DNA from: an uncultured Desulfovibrionaceae bacterium
GTDB lineage: Bacteria > Desulfobacterota > Desulfovibrionia > Desulfovibrionales > Desulfovibrionaceae
Assembly (NCBI GenBank): GCA_949299515.1
Contig: CASGAP010000001.1
Coordinates: forward strand, 186,001-250,000
DNA length: 64,000 nt
Direction: 5' to 3'
The position numbers and the translations under genes were made by a program. The notes under the pieces were generated by a model, which was given only the letters and a program-made list of their open reading frames with translations, searched no databases and was not told where the DNA came from. Below are positions 1 through 10,899 of the stretch, one piece after another. Position 1 is the stretch's first letter. Every line of letters begins with the position of its first letter.

Positions 1-1486
<1,486 letters not shown>

Positions 1487-1490
1487 TTAT

Positions 1491-1512
1491 GGCGGGGGGA
1501 AAATCCCCCGCC
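1491..1512 (-). other. rpoB-rpoC intercistronic hairpin
   Basis: Perfect 8-bp G/C stem (GGCGGGGG / CCCCCGCC) with a 6-base loop between the rpoB stop and the rpoC ribosome site. No T-run follows on the minus strand, so it is more likely an mRNA stabiliser or processing/pausing element than a terminator. The role is inferred. Confidence 0.5.
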
Positions 1513-1549
1513 TGATATATGCAATCGCTAAGGATAGCGTACCAATATC

Positions 1550-4500
1550 TTATTCGTCTTCACTCATGATCGCAGGCTGGGAAAAGCTGCTGCGCTTGGG
1601 GCGTTTTTTGCCTTCTTCCTGGTGAAGGTTCACGTTCAGGCCGAGGCTCATCAGTTCTTTTACGAGAACGTTGAAGGATTCCGGCAGGCCTGCTTCGAGG
1701 AAGTTGTCGCCTTTGACGATCTTTTCGTACATTTTTACACGGCCGGATACGTCGTCGGATTTTACGGTTAAAAATTCTTGCAGGAGATAGGAAGCACCGT
1801 AGGCTTCAAGGGCCCAAACTTCCATTTCCCCGAGTCTTTGGCCGCCGAACTGGGCCTTGCCGCCGAGAGGCTGCTGGGTAACCAGTGAGTAGGGGCCTGT
1901 GGAGCGGGCATGGATTTTTTCGTCAACCAGGTGGTGCAGTTTGAGGTAGTACATAACACCCGTGGTGACGCGGTTTTGGAACGGTTCGCCCGTTCTGCCG
2001 TCGTACAGCACGCTTTTGCCGTCGTTGGGCAGGCCGGCGCGTTCGAGCCAGGACCAAATCTGTTCTTCTCTTGCGCCGTCGAATACCGGGGTTTTGGTGA
2101 CAATGCCCTTGCGCAGTTCTTTTACCGCTTTTTTGAAGGTTTCGTCGTCCATGCCGTCTACGAGGGCGTCGATGTCAAGGCCTTCCATTTCCGTGGAGAA
2201 GATGTCTTTGACTTCTTTGCGCACGGTGTCGAGGGCAGTGCCGTTATCGATCATGTCCGCAAGCTGTATGCCCAGTTCCTTGGCGGCCCAGCCGAGGTGG
2301 GTTTCAAGGATTTGTCCGATGTTCATACGGGACGGCACGCCGAGGGGGTTGAGCACGATGTCAACCGGACGGCCGTCGGCAAAGAAGGGCATATCTTCTT
2401 CCGGCAGAATGCAGGATACGACACCTTTGTTTCCGTGGCGGCCTGCCATTTTGTCGCCTACGGAAAGCTTACGCTTAACCGCAATGTAGACTTTGGCCAT
2501 TTTGATAACGCCCGGAGGCAGATCGTCGCCTTCGGTAACTTTTTCGCGTTTGGCGTCGTACAGTTTTTTGATAATGTCAACCTGCTTGTCGTAGGCGTCG
2601 AGCATATTGGCGATTTCTTCGTTGACTGCTGCGTCTTTGAACGCGGCGACAAGTTTTTTGATGGGAAGTTCTTCCATGGCTTCCCAGGTCAGGCTGTCGC
2701 CTTTTTTCGCCAGCACTTCGTCTTTGCGTTTGCCCTGCAGTTCCACGGCAAGTTCCTTGCCTTCGCACAGCGGGCGCATACGTTCGCGGGTGCGGTTGGT
2801 AAGGGCGCGGATATGGTCGGCTTCTTTTTTGTCCAGCTTCGCGATTTCGTAGTTTTCGATTTCGTGCGTGCGTTCGTCTTTTTCGCCGGAGCGGCGGTTA
2901 AAGAGTTTTACGTCGATAACCGTGCCTTCTATTCCCGGAGGTACCTTGAGGGAGGTATTTTTCACGTCGCGGGCTTTGTCGCCGAAAATGGCGCGCAGCA
3001 GTTTTTCTTCCGGGGTAAGCTGGGTTTCGCCTTTGGGCGTGATTTTGCCCACCAGGATATCGTCCGGTTTTACCGGAGCGCCGATGCGGATAACGCCGCT
3101 GCTGTCAAGGTTGCGCAGCATATCTTCGCTGACGTTCGGAATATCGCGGGTGATTTCTTCCGGTCCGAGCTTGGTGTCGCGGGCAACGACTTCGAATTCT
3201 TCGATATGGACGGAAGTATAAATGTCTTCCTTAACCATTTTTTCGGAAATGAGTACGGAGTCTTCGTAGTTGAAGCCGCACCACGGCATAAAGGCTACGG
3301 TAAGGTTTTTGCCCAGCGCCAGTTCGCCGTTGTCGATACCCGGGCCGTCAGCCAGAATGTCGCCTTTTTTGAAGCGCTGTCCGGGCATGCAGCTCGGTTT
3401 TTGTCCGAAGCAGGAGTTCTGGTTGGACTTGTGATATTTTAAAAGATTGTACGTGCGGATTCCGCCGTAGTCTTCCATATATAAATCGTCGTAGGCTACG
3501 ATGACGCGTTCGGCGTCGGCATAGCGGACAACGCCGTCGCCTTCTGCCACGAGGCAGGCGCCGGAGTCGCGGGCTACGTCGATTTCCATGCCCGTACCGA
3601 CAAGAGGACGTTCGGAACGCAGAAGCGGAACGGCCTGACGCTGCATATTTGAACCCATGAGCGCGCGGTTTGCGTCGTCGTGTTCGAGGAACGGAATGAG
3701 CGCCGCGGAAATGGAAACCATCTGTCCCGGTGAAATGTCCTGCAGGGTAATTTCTTCTCTGCCTACCTGCAGCACGTCGCCGTCCGTGGAGCGGGCGGTG
3801 ATGAGGTCGCCTTTGAGGGTGCCGTCTTTTTCGGTGGGCACGTTGGCCTGGGCGATGATTTGGTTAAGTTCGCGGGTTGCGTCCACGTGAATGATTTCGT
3901 CGGTGACTTTGCCGTCTTTAACCACGCGGTACGGGGTTTCGATAAAGCCGAATTCGTTGACTTTTGCGTAGGTTGTCAAAGAAACGATAAGACCGATGTT
4001 CGGACCTTCGGGCGTTTCGATGGGGCAGATACGGCCGTAGTGGGAAGAGTGGACGTCGCGTACTTCAAAGCCTGCGCGTTCACGGGTAAGACCGCCGGGA
4101 CCCAGCGCGGAAAGGCGGCGCTTGTGGGTAACTTCGGACAGGGAGTTGGTCTGGTCCATGAACTGGGAAAGCTGGCTGGTGCCGAAAAATTCTTTGAGTA
4201 CGGCTGCAACCGGTTTCGGGTTGATGAGGTCATGGGGCATGAGGGAGCTTACTTCCTGAATGCTCATGCGTTCCTTGATGGCTCTTTCCATGCGCACAAG
4301 GCCGATGCGGTACTGGTTTTCCACCAGTTCGCCCACAAGGCGCACGCGGCGGTTGCCGAGGTGGTCGATATCGTCGGCGGCGGCATGGGTGTCTTTCAGG
4401 TTGCAGAGCACTTTCATGGCCGTAAGGATATCGTTGTCCGTAAGGGTGCGCAGGTTTGTATCTTCGTTCATGCCGAGGCGCTGGTTGATTTTGTAGCGGC

Positions 4501-5698
4501 CGACGGATGAAAGGTCGTAGTAGTCGATGTTGCGGAAGAGGTTGTCAAAGAAGGTTGCCGCAATTTCCGGGGTCGGCGGGGAGCTCGGGCGCAGTCTGCG
4601 GTAGATTTCTTCCTGGGCTTTTTCCTGGCTTGTGGTTTTGTCAAGCGCAAGGGTGTCGCGTATGGAGGAAGACGTGTCGGTTCCGCGGGTGTAAAGGATT
4701 TGAATGTCCTTAATGCCTGCTTCGTGGATCTGCGCGATAAGGCCCGCGGTGATTTCGTCGCCGGCTTCGGCAATGATTTCGCCCGTGGACGGGTTTACAA
4801 GGTCGGCCGCAAGGAACAGACCGAGAATGGAAGCAGGGTCCACTTCCAGGTATTCGCGGCCGGAATCGCAGAGATTGCGCCAGTCGCGGGTGGTCATGAC
4901 TTTGCCCTGCTTGATGATTACCTTGCCGTCTTTGTCGGTCACTTCGGCGAAGCAGGGTTCTTTGCGGTACATTTCCCTTTGGATTTTCCAAAGGACTTTA
5001 TTATCTTCAAGACGGTATTCTTCTTTTTTGTAGAAGGTGTCCAGAATGTCGGTCTTGCTCATGCCCATTGCTTTGAGAAGAACGGTGGCGGGCATTTTGC
5101 GGCGGCGGTCTATGCGGACATACAGAATGTCTTTGTGGTCAAAATCGAAATCGAGCCAGGAACCGCGCATGGGAATAACACGGCAGGAATACAGAACTTT
5201 GTGGGAAGTATGCGTTTTTCCGCCGTCGTGTTCGAAAATAATGCCGGGAGAGCGCTGGAGCTGGTTAACAATAACACGTTCGGTACCGTTGATGATGAAA
5301 GTGCCTTTTTCTGTCATGAGAGGCAGGGTGCCGAAATAGATGTCCTGTTCCTTGCCGTCGCGGAACGTGCGGTTGCCGGTTGCTTCGTCGACATCATAGA
5401 TGTCCAGGCGCACTTTCAGGCGTATGGGCGCTTCGTAGGTGAGGCCCTTGGAAATGCATTCTGCCTGGTCGTACTTGGGTTCGCTGATGTCGTAGCTTAA
5501 ATATTCTAAGCTGGCTGTACGGTTAAAATCTTCAATGGGGAATACGGAACGGAAAACCCCTTCCAGACCTTCGTCGGGAAGACGTTCTTTTCTTCCTTCC
5601 TGCAGGAAGACCTTGTAAGAGTCCACCTGCAAATTGAGCAGGTGGGGAATAGGTATGGAAACCTTGATTTTACCGAATTGCTTCGTTAATTGGCCCAT
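1550..5698 (-). CDS. rpoB: DNA-directed RNA polymerase subunit beta
   Basis: Complete beta subunit of RNA polymerase, 1382 residues, a normal length for Proteobacteria/Desulfobacterota. It begins [20 protein letters not shown]. It shows the protrusion/lobe regions, the rifampicin-region segment ([14 protein letters not shown] then [13 protein letters not shown]), the active-site R-H-G-N-K-G motif, and the clamp-forming C-terminus [12 protein letters not shown]. It is followed by rpoC. Unusually for this gene, rplL is not upstream: a 504-base non-coding stretch and a divergent cytochrome operon lie there instead. A strong terminator-like hairpin sits in its leader at 5794-5830, so attenuation is possible. 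Confidence 0.98.
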   Translation of the reverse strand: MGQLTKQFGKIKVSIPIPHLLNLQVDSYKVFLQEGRKERLPDEGLEGVFRSVFPIEDFNRTASLEYLSYDISEPKYDQAECISKGLTYEAPIRLKVRLDIYDVDEATGNRTFRDGKEQDIYFGTLPLMTEKGTFIINGTERVIVNQLQRSPGIIFEHDGGKTHTSHKVLYSCRVIPMRGSWLDFDFDHKDILYVRIDRRRKMPATVLLKAMGMSKTDILDTFYKKEEYRLEDNKVLWKIQREMYRKEPCFAEVTDKDGKVIIKQGKVMTTRDWRNLCDSGREYLEVDPASILGLFLAADLVNPSTGEIIAEAGDEITAGLIAQIHEAGIKDIQILYTRGTDTSSSIRDTLALDKTTSQEKAQEEIYRRLRPSSPPTPEIAATFFDNLFRNIDYYDLSSVGRYKINQRLGMNEDTNLRTLTDNDILTAMKVLCNLKDTHAAADDIDHLGNRRVRLVGELVENQYRIGLVRMERAIKERMSIQEVSSLMPHDLINPKPVAAVLKEFFGTSQLSQFMDQTNSLSEVTHKRRLSALGPGGLTRERAGFEVRDVHSSHYGRICPIETPEGPNIGLIVSLTTYAKVNEFGFIETPYRVVKDGKVTDEIIHVDATRELNQIIAQANVPTEKDGTLKGDLITARSTDGDVLQVGREEITLQDISPGQMVSISAALIPFLEHDDANRALMGSNMQRQAVPLLRSERPLVGTGMEIDVARDSGACLVAEGDGVVRYADAERVIVAYDDLYMEDYGGIRTYNLLKYHKSNQNSCFGQKPSCMPGQRFKKGDILADGPGIDNGELALGKNLTVAFMPWCGFNYEDSVLISEKMVKEDIYTSVHIEEFEVVARDTKLGPEEITRDIPNVSEDMLRNLDSSGVIRIGAPVKPDDILVGKITPKGETQLTPEEKLLRAIFGDKARDVKNTSLKVPPGIEGTVIDVKLFNRRSGEKDERTHEIENYEIAKLDKKEADHIRALTNRTRERMRPLCEGKELAVELQGKRKDEVLAKKGDSLTWEAMEELPIKKLVAAFKDAAVNEEIANMLDAYDKQVDIIKKLYDAKREKVTEGDDLPPGVIKMAKVYIAVKRKLSVGDKMAGRHGNKGVVSCILPEEDMPFFADGRPVDIVLNPLGVPSRMNIGQILETHLGWAAKELGIQLADMIDNGTALDTVRKEVKDIFSTEMEGLDIDALVDGMDDETFKKAVKELRKGIVTKTPVFDGAREEQIWSWLERAGLPNDGKSVLYDGRTGEPFQNRVTTGVMYYLKLHHLVDEKIHARSTGPYSLVTQQPLGGKAQFGGQRLGEMEVWALEAYGASYLLQEFLTVKSDDVSGRVKMYEKIVKGDNFLEAGLPESFNVLVKELMSLGLNVNLHQEEGKKRPKRSSFSQPAIMSEDE

Positions 5699-5793
5699 TA
5701 CTTTACCTCAGATTGGCTTGGTCCTACGGCGTTGTAGGAAAGTTCTCCCAAAAAATTATTTTTTTGGCAGGCTAGTTAACGCTAAAAAAACAC

Positions 5794-5830
5794 GAAAAAG
5801 CCCCCAGCTTTTATCCGTAAAAGCTAGGAG
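5794..5830 (-). terminator. Terminator/attenuator in the rpoB leader
   Basis: On the minus strand a 13-bp stem (arms 5818-5830 and 5801-5813, wobble pairs included) closes a 4-base loop and is followed by CTTTTTC. It lies about 96 bases upstream of the rpoB ATG. Either it ends an upstream transcript or it attenuates rpoBC, as the partial terminator between rplL and rpoB does in Escherichia coli. No upstream gene is present on this strand, which favours a role on rpoBC itself. Confidence 0.7.
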
Positions 5831-6063
5831 TCGAATTTCATGTTACTCTTAGTATCTCTTTGAATTGTTTGCACAATTTCCTTTTTGTGTTAAACCCAAA
5901 ATGCAATAAGGTTGCTTTGGAATTAAAAAAAATAGCTTTTTTTATTTAAAATAGCAAGTATTTTTTGGGGAAAATTTAAAATTTTTTAATGCGGTTAAAA
6001 GATATTTAAAATGTAGCGGAGGTTACAGCCCTGCCTTTAATATTGTGATAAAAAGCCCAATAG

Positions 6064-6092
6064 TTGACAAATTACAGGAACCTAGGTATAGA
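6064..6092 (+). promoter_or_regulatory. Sigma70-type promoter for the cytochrome operon
   Basis: TTGACA at 6064-6069, a 17-base spacer and TATAGA at 6087-6092. This is a perfect -35 and a 5/6 -10. Predicted start near 6099, giving a leader of about 100 bases before the ATG at 6203. Confidence 0.75.
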
Positions 6093-6100
6093 CTAAATAC

Positions 6101-6164
6101 TTTGCACAGAAAATTTTGCAGAATAAGTCTTTTTTGCATTGTTTTGCAGGAAAATCTTTTTTGC
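6101..6164 (+). repeat. Cluster of TTTTGCA direct repeats in the leader
   Basis: TTTGCA or TTTTGCA occurs at 6101, 6114, 6132 and 6142, and TTTTTTGCG ends at 6164, all between the predicted transcription start and the ribosome site. Spacing is irregular (about 10-18 bases). The function is unknown; a protein or small-RNA binding array is possible, as is chance in A/T-rich DNA. Confidence 0.45.
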
Positions 6165-6202
6165 GATGTGTCCGTTAAATTTCTACCCGAAAAGGGGAGT
6201 GT

Positions 6203-6583
6203 ATGAAAACAAGTTCAATAAAATCCGTTGTGGCTATGGCGTTGTGCCTGACAGCGTTTACTTTTGCGAACGCAAGCGCAGGCGATGAAGCAGAAAAATA
6301 CCCGTTCGGCGTCGTTCCCGGCGAAATGCCCGGCATTACCATGAAAGACGGCGATGCCCTGCATGATTTGCATACGGAAAAGCTCGAAGCGCTCGGAAAG
6401 GACTGCACCGTCTGTCATATTGACGACAATTATGAAGCTTTTATGGCTGCAGACACCATGAAAACCCAGGACGAAAAAGTAGCGTATCTGCATAAAAACT
6501 GCGTAAGCTGTCATGAAGCGCTCGGCGGCCCGAACATTACTTCCTGCCGCAGCTGCCATACCGACAAATACGCCGTAAAGTAA
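6203..6583 (+). CDS. Periplasmic triheme cytochrome c (TmcA/c3-like)
   Basis: 126 residues with a Sec signal peptide (K7 then a hydrophobic stretch, cleavage expected after A-S-A at 26), so a small periplasmic electron carrier. Three CxxCH haem sites are visible at 68-72, 100-104 and 115-119. The mature protein has exactly three other histidines (54, 57, 97), enough for bis-His ligation of three haems. The c3-like TmcA of Desulfovibrio has four haems, so this is either a shortened TmcA or a c7-like protein. The next two genes encode a cytochrome b and an HdrD-like subunit, which suggests electrons pass from periplasmic hydrogenase/formate-linked cytochromes to a membrane complex. It has its own strong promoter and a GGGGAGTGT ribosome site. 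The family is clear; the Tmc assignment is inferred from neighbours. Confidence 0.85.
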   Translation: MKTSSIKSVVAMALCLTAFTFANASAGDEAEKYPFGVVPGEMPGITMKDGDALHDLHTEKLEALGKDCTVCHIDDNYEAFMAADTMKTQDEKVAYLHKNCVSCHEALGGPNITSCRSCHTDKYAVK

Positions 6584-6602
6584 TGGATAAAGGAGGCTTT
6601 TT

Positions 6603-7283
6603 ATGTTAGATTTTCTTTATGGACCGCTTTTATACATTGCCGTTGCGGTTTTTGTCATCGGCATGATTGCCCGTGTTGTTCTGTACATCAACGGTCTGAG
6701 CCAAAAACTCGACAGGGTTGCGTATAAGCCCCAGATGGGTCTCGGCATTAAAGGTGCCCTGCATTCCATCGTTAAATGGCTTATTCCCGGCGGAACCCGC
6801 GCCTGGCGCATCAATCCTTTCATGACCGCTGTTTTCTTCATGTTTCACGCCGGCATGATTCTGCTTCCGCTTTTCCTTCTGCAGCACGCCGTGGTTATCG
6901 AATATATGTTCGGCATTTCCCTGCCGACCCTGCCGGGCGCCTTGGCTGATATTCTGAGCGTGCTTGCCCTGCTCGGCTTCTTCGGACTTGTTTACCGCAG
7001 ATTTGCCGTTGCCAGCGCAAAAGCCCTTACCACCAAACAGGATTGGTTTGTGCTGATTGTTGCCGGTCTTCCGCTCATTACCGGCATTATGTTCCGTTTC
7101 TGCGGTTCCGGTTATGCTTTTTGGGAGTTTGCGCATATTCTTACCGCGGAAATTTTCCTTATCGTCGCACCGTTTACAAAACTTTCCCATATTGTTTTGT
7201 TCTTCATGTCCCGTGCGCAGATCGGCATGGACTTTGCGATCAAACGCGGCGGCCACAACCGCGGCCCTGCTTTCCCGTGGTAA
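6603..7283 (+). CDS. Membrane cytochrome b subunit (NarI/DsrM/TmcC-like)
   Basis: 226 residues, an integral membrane protein with about five to six hydrophobic segments (roughly 5-27, 75-98, 110-130, 145-165, 175-198). Membrane histidines such as H78 (M-F-H-A-G) and H178 (E-F-A-H) are candidate b-haem ligands. The length suits TmcC (about 226) and is much shorter than DsrM. The ribosome site AAAGGAGG sits 20 bases after the cytochrome c stop. It probably carries electrons across the membrane from the periplasmic triheme cytochrome to the cytoplasmic CCG protein encoded next. The gene order here is c - b - HdrD-like, whereas described tmc operons run c - HdrD-like - b - D, from my knowledge of the family. 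Confidence 0.8.
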   Translation: MLDFLYGPLLYIAVAVFVIGMIARVVLYINGLSQKLDRVAYKPQMGLGIKGALHSIVKWLIPGGTRAWRINPFMTAVFFMFHAGMILLPLFLLQHAVVIEYMFGISLPTLPGALADILSVLALLGFFGLVYRRFAVASAKALTTKQDWFVLIVAGLPLITGIMFRFCGSGYAFWEFAHILTAEIFLIVAPFTKLSHIVLFFMSRAQIGMDFAIKRGGHNRGPAFPW

Positions 7284-7325
7284 TCGTCAATCAGCTAACG
7301 CTTAACCTTATATAAGGAGCCTACA

Positions 7326-8726
7326 ATGCCAGAAGGTATTTTTTGTAAAAGAGAGCCGGTCACCACTGCCGAAGGCGTAAAGCATCTTCTCAGTGACAAA
7401 GGCGGCAAACAATATTATGCGGAAATGGAAAATTTGGAAGTCGATGTGGATATGCTCCGCAAAGATTTGGAAGAAACCTGCAAAAGCCGTACCCGCACGT
7501 GGCTTGAAATGTGCGCGCACTGCGGTATGTGCGCCGAAAGCTGTTTTTTGTATACGGCAAACAACAACGACCCCAAACAAATTCCTTCCTATAAAATTCA
7601 GCATACGCTGGGCGAAATGATCCGCCGCAAAGGCAATGTGGACACAAAATTCATGCTGCACGCCATGGATGTGGCATGGAGCCAGTGCACCACCTGCAAC
7701 CGCTGCGCTCTGTACTGTCCTTACGGTATTGATACCGGGGTTATGATCAGTTATCTGCGCGGTCTTTTGTTTAAACAGGGCTTTGTGCCGTGGGAACTGA
7801 AAATCGGTTCCGGAATGCACCGCGTATACGGCGCGCAAATGGACGTAACCAGCGAAGATTTCGTCGATACCTGCGAATGGATGGTGGAAGAAAACGAAGA
7901 ACAGTGGCCCGGTCTTGAAATTCCCATTGACAAGGAAGATGCGGATATCATGTACGTTATCAATGCCCGTGAAGTAAAGCACTATCCCAACGACCTTGCC
8001 GAAGCTGCCATTTTGTTCCATATTGCCGGTGAAAACTGGACCATGCCGAGCGTGGGTTGGGACAGCACCTCTCTGACCATGTATGCAGGTGACTGGGAAG
8101 GCTGCACCCAAAACGTCAACCGCATTTACGACGCCATCAAGCGCCTCAGACCGAAAACCGTTGTGGGAACCGAATGCGGCCATGCGTTCCGTGCTTCTGC
8201 CATTGAAGGCCCGTACTGGGCAGGCATTGAAAACGGCGAAGCTCCCGTGCGTTTCATGCACTATGTGGAATGGGTTGCCGAAGCGCTGAAATCAGGCAAG
8301 CTGAAAATCGATCCCGAAAAGCGTATCAAAACTCCGATTACTTTGCAGGATTCCTGCAACTATGTGCGCAACTATGGTCTTTCCGAAGCCACCCGTACCA
8401 TTATGAGCTATATTGCCACCGATTTCCATGAAATGGAAAACAACAGGGAACATAACTACTGCTGCGGCGGCGGGGGCGGTTTCAACGGCATAGGCCGTTA
8501 CCGCGAACAGCGGAACATCGGTCTGCGTCCGAAACTGGATCAAATTAAAGCCACGGGCTGCAATTTGGTTGTTGCTCCCTGCCATAACTGCTGGGACGCA
8601 ATCCGCGACATGAAAGAAGTGTACGAAGAAGATGCCAAGGATCTGGAATGGACCTTTATCAAGCCGCTTCTTCTGGAAATGGTTATCGTACCGGATCATC
8701 TGAAACCGCAGGAAGACGAAGAATAA
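7326..8726 (+). CDS. HdrD/DsrK/TmcB-like iron-sulfur CCG-domain protein
   Basis: 466 residues, cytoplasmic or membrane-associated. Two ferredoxin-type 4Fe-4S sites are visible: C63/C66/C69/C73 and C121/C124/C127/C131. A C-terminal CCG domain has C344, C379-C380 and C419/C422, fitting the HdrD pattern C-x31-39-CC-x35-38-CxxC that binds the special catalytic [4Fe-4S] cluster. A weaker first CCG-like region lies at about 253-285 (D-W-E-G-C, G-T-E-C-G-H). Such subunits reduce heterodisulfides or the DsrC trisulfide in sulfate and sulfite reducers. It is the last gene of the three-gene operon and is followed at once by a strong terminator. I favour TmcB over DsrK because no dsrJOP genes follow, but this is inference. 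Confidence 0.85.
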   Translation: MPEGIFCKREPVTTAEGVKHLLSDKGGKQYYAEMENLEVDVDMLRKDLEETCKSRTRTWLEMCAHCGMCAESCFLYTANNNDPKQIPSYKIQHTLGEMIRRKGNVDTKFMLHAMDVAWSQCTTCNRCALYCPYGIDTGVMISYLRGLLFKQGFVPWELKIGSGMHRVYGAQMDVTSEDFVDTCEWMVEENEEQWPGLEIPIDKEDADIMYVINAREVKHYPNDLAEAAILFHIAGENWTMPSVGWDSTSLTMYAGDWEGCTQNVNRIYDAIKRLRPKTVVGTECGHAFRASAIEGPYWAGIENGEAPVRFMHYVEWVAEALKSGKLKIDPEKRIKTPITLQDSCNYVRNYGLSEATRTIMSYIATDFHEMENNREHNYCCGGGGGFNGIGRYREQRNIGLRPKLDQIKATGCNLVVAPCHNCWDAIRDMKEVYEEDAKDLEWTFIKPLLLEMVIVPDHLKPQEDEE

Positions 8727-8740
8727 CGGTTTTTCCGAAT

Positions 8741-8774
8741 AAAAAAAGCGTACCGCAGGGTACGCTTTTTTTTT
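8741..8774. terminator. Strong bidirectional terminator after the redox operon
   Basis: Perfect 8-bp stem AGCGTACC / GGTACGCT, tetraloop GCAG, flanked by A7 and T9. It ends the cytochrome operon just before the prfB promoter region. Confidence 0.9.
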
Positions 8775-8848
8775 AGGCAAAATTTTTATTGCCTTTGTAC
8801 TATTAAATCCCTATAATACATCGTTATTTGTAAAAAAAAGGAAAAAAT

Positions 8849-9965
8849 ATGTTGCAGTTGGCAGAATTGAAATCTTGGTGTCACAGCCTTGCGGAACAAT
8901 ACGAAACTCTTTGGAGGAGGCTTTGACCTTGCCGGCAAGGAAGCCCGTCTGCAGGAAATAGAAACCGCAGTTTCCGCGCCGGACGCCTGGAGCGACCAGG
9001 CGAAAATAACGCCTTTGCTCAAGGAAAAACGCCGGTTGGAAGAAGAAATTGCCGAATACCGCGAGCTTGAACGGACATTTTCCGATATGCGGGAATGGCT
9101 TGTTTTTGCGGACGAAGGCGAAGAAGAAGCGCTTGTTTCGCTGAACGAGCAGGCCGAAGCCCTGCACACTGTTTTGGAAAATACGGAAATGGCGATTTTG
9201 CTTGCGGACGAAACCGACCATATGGACGCCATTGTCGATATACACCCTGGCGCTGGCGGTACGGAAGCGCAGGACTGGGCAGCCATGTTGGAGCGTATGT
9301 ATTTCAGATATGCGGACCGCAAAAAATATAAGGTGGAAATTTTGGATTATCTTCCCGGCGAGGAAGCAGGTACGAAAAGCATTACTTTCCGTGTACAGGG
9401 CGCCAATGCCTATGGTTTTTTGAAAGGTGAAAAAGGCATACACCGCTTGATCCGCATTTCGCCTTTTGACAGTTCGGGCAGGCGGCATACCTCATTTGCT
9501 TCGGTTGATGTGCTGCCTGACGCCAGTGAGGATATCAATATCGTCATTAAAGAAGACGATCTGCGCATAGACGTATTCCGTGCTTCGGGCGCCGGCGGCC
9601 AGCACGTGAACAAAACCGAATCCGCTGTGCGCATTACGCATATTCCTACGGGGATTGTGGTGCAGTGTCAGAACGAAAAATCCCAGCACAGCAACAAAGA
9701 GTCCGCCATGCGCATTTTGAAGGCGCGCCTTTACGAGCACGAGCGGAGCATACGCGATGCCGCCAAGCAGGCGGATTATGCCGGCAAGGATTTAATTTCA
9801 TTCGGAAGTCAGATCCGAACCTATACCATGCAGCCGTACCGTTTGGTAAAAGATCACAGAACCAATTCCGAAATGGGCGATGTGGATGCCGTGCTTGACG
9901 GCGAACTTGATCAGTTTGTCCGCGAGTATCTGCTTTATGCCCATGAGCAAAAGAATAAAGGATAA
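8849..9965 (+). CDS. prfB: Peptide chain release factor 2, with programmed +1 frameshift
   Basis: RF2 recognises UAA/UGA stop codons and triggers peptide release. Translation starts at ATG 8849 (AAGGA upstream) and reads 25 codons ending in CTT before an in-frame TGA at 8924-8926. A +1 slip on CTT-T resumes at GAC (8925) and yields a protein of about 371 residues. The tripeptide anticodon S-P-F and the catalytic G-G-Q are both visible in the downstream part. The slip site CTTTGAC and a GGAGG three bases upstream are the classic RF2 autoregulation signal: low RF2 lets the ribosome pause and shift. Annotation that ignores the shift would wrongly begin at TTG 8889. Next gene 4 bases downstream. 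Confidence 0.97.
8913..8927 (+). promoter_or_regulatory. RF2 programmed frameshift signal
   Basis: Internal Shine-Dalgarno GGAGG (8913-8917), three bases, then CTT-TGA-C (8921-8927). This has the spacing and slippery codon of the prfB recoding site known from most bacteria. Confidence 0.95.
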
Positions 9966-9969
9966 AATA

Positions 9970-10884
9970 ATGCTGGACAGTGCAAGCCAATGGAATTTGC
10001 TCGCCGATTGTGCAAAAGACTGGGGTTTTGCCGCCGAAATGCCGAAAACGGAATCTGAGCCGAAGCCGCAGTTTTCTCTGCGTGAGCTTGCAGACTCCCT
10101 GCGTGACGAAGACGATGACGATGCGGCAGCCGCCGAAATTGCGGATATGCGCACAGGACAGGCTGACTTGGTGCATTATGCGGTTTTGAGCGAACAGGAA
10201 GAAAAAGCGCTTTTGCATGACCTTATGGCCAATCCCAAAAACGCTACTTTGTGGCAGCTGTGCTTAATGGGGTACAGCAGGGAAAATATCGCGCAATATG
10301 CCGACAGTTTGGAAAGCCCCCTGCAGGGAGTGGAAGCCTGGCTTATGGAAGGGATAAAAAAAGGCTGGCTGCGCAGGCAGGAGCGGCATTATGATTTGAC
10401 CGTGCTGGAGTATCCGCTGTTTGTGCACAGGCTGGAGCGGGACTGTCAGCTCGGAGGCGGGGTTTTTACCCTGGGCCTTGTCAAAATCCGGACATCGGAT
10501 TTGGTGCGGGATATTTTGCTGCAGAGTTGTGCCGCACATTTGTCCGTAGAAGATTACCTGTGTAATATAAACGGATTAGGTTATGCTCTGGTCTTTTGGG
10601 GCCGGAAAAATTTTGCCGCCAGTGCCGTAATGGAAAAAATTTTGGACAATTTAGAACAGAATTTGCATAGAGAACATATTGCCGAACAATTCAGCGCAGG
10701 CCTGTCGGAATATTGCCGGCAGGACACTGCCGAGGCCCTGCTGGATCATGCCAAGCAGGCACTTTCCATGCCGAGTCCCGCGGGGATTAGGGTTAAATCG
10801 TACATTAACCGGCAGCAGACAGCAGAAAATAATTCCTTGGTGCATTCCAACGAAAAGCGTTTTTTGTTTTTCGGCGTGCAATAA
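9970..10884 (+). CDS. Degenerate GGDEF-like domain protein, function unknown
   Basis: 304 residues from ATG 9970, which has AAAGGAT upstream and begins just after prfB; longer upstream extensions would overlap prfB. The N-terminal half (residues 30-60) is acidic and probably disordered, followed by a helical segment at 68-140. Residues about 160-270 look like a worn diguanylate cyclase fold: V-F-T-L-G-L-V-K-I resembles the strand before the metal site, G-L-G-Y-A-L-V-F-W-G (202-211) stands where GGDEF should be, and F-S-A-G-L-S-E-Y ... T-A-E-A-L-L-D-H-A-K-Q-A-L matches the typical GGDEF C-terminus. With no GG[DE]EF it should be catalytically dead, perhaps a regulator. It lies next to the flhG-like gene, which hints at a role in flagellar or polar control. 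The fold call is by eye. Confidence 0.55.
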   Translation: MLDSASQWNLLADCAKDWGFAAEMPKTESEPKPQFSLRELADSLRDEDDDDAAAAEIADMRTGQADLVHYAVLSEQEEKALLHDLMANPKNATLWQLCLMGYSRENIAQYADSLESPLQGVEAWLMEGIKKGWLRRQERHYDLTVLEYPLFVHRLERDCQLGGGVFTLGLVKIRTSDLVRDILLQSCAAHLSVEDYLCNINGLGYALVFWGRKNFAASAVMEKILDNLEQNLHREHIAEQFSAGLSEYCRQDTAEALLDHAKQALSMPSPAGIRVKSYINRQQTAENNSLVHSNEKRFLFFGVQ

Positions 10885-10899
10885 AGGACAGGATACAGT

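Larger units (their letters stand above)
5699..6202. other. Intergenic region between divergent rpoB and the redox operon
   Basis: 504 bases, A+T-rich in its middle (about 5920-6010), with no credible reading frame. It holds, on the minus strand, the rpoB leader with a terminator-like hairpin (5794-5830). On the plus strand it holds a near-consensus promoter (6064-6092) and a leader with repeated TTTTGCA words (6101-6164). A short inverted repeat (AATTGT/ACAATT, 4-base spacer) lies at about 5862-5877. I could not place a convincing rpoB promoter by eye. Confidence 0.7.

Noticed and set aside
1910..3442. Long antisense frame (510 codons) opposite rpoB
   Set aside because: Shadow of rpoB codon bias on the other strand; no ribosome site and low-complexity Phe/Val/His-rich sequence.
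6203..8726. Reading the redox operon as dsrMKJ
   Set aside because: The cytochrome has a cleavable signal peptide rather than the DsrJ membrane anchor, the b subunit is too short for DsrM, and dsrO/dsrP are absent. A Tmc-like label fits better.
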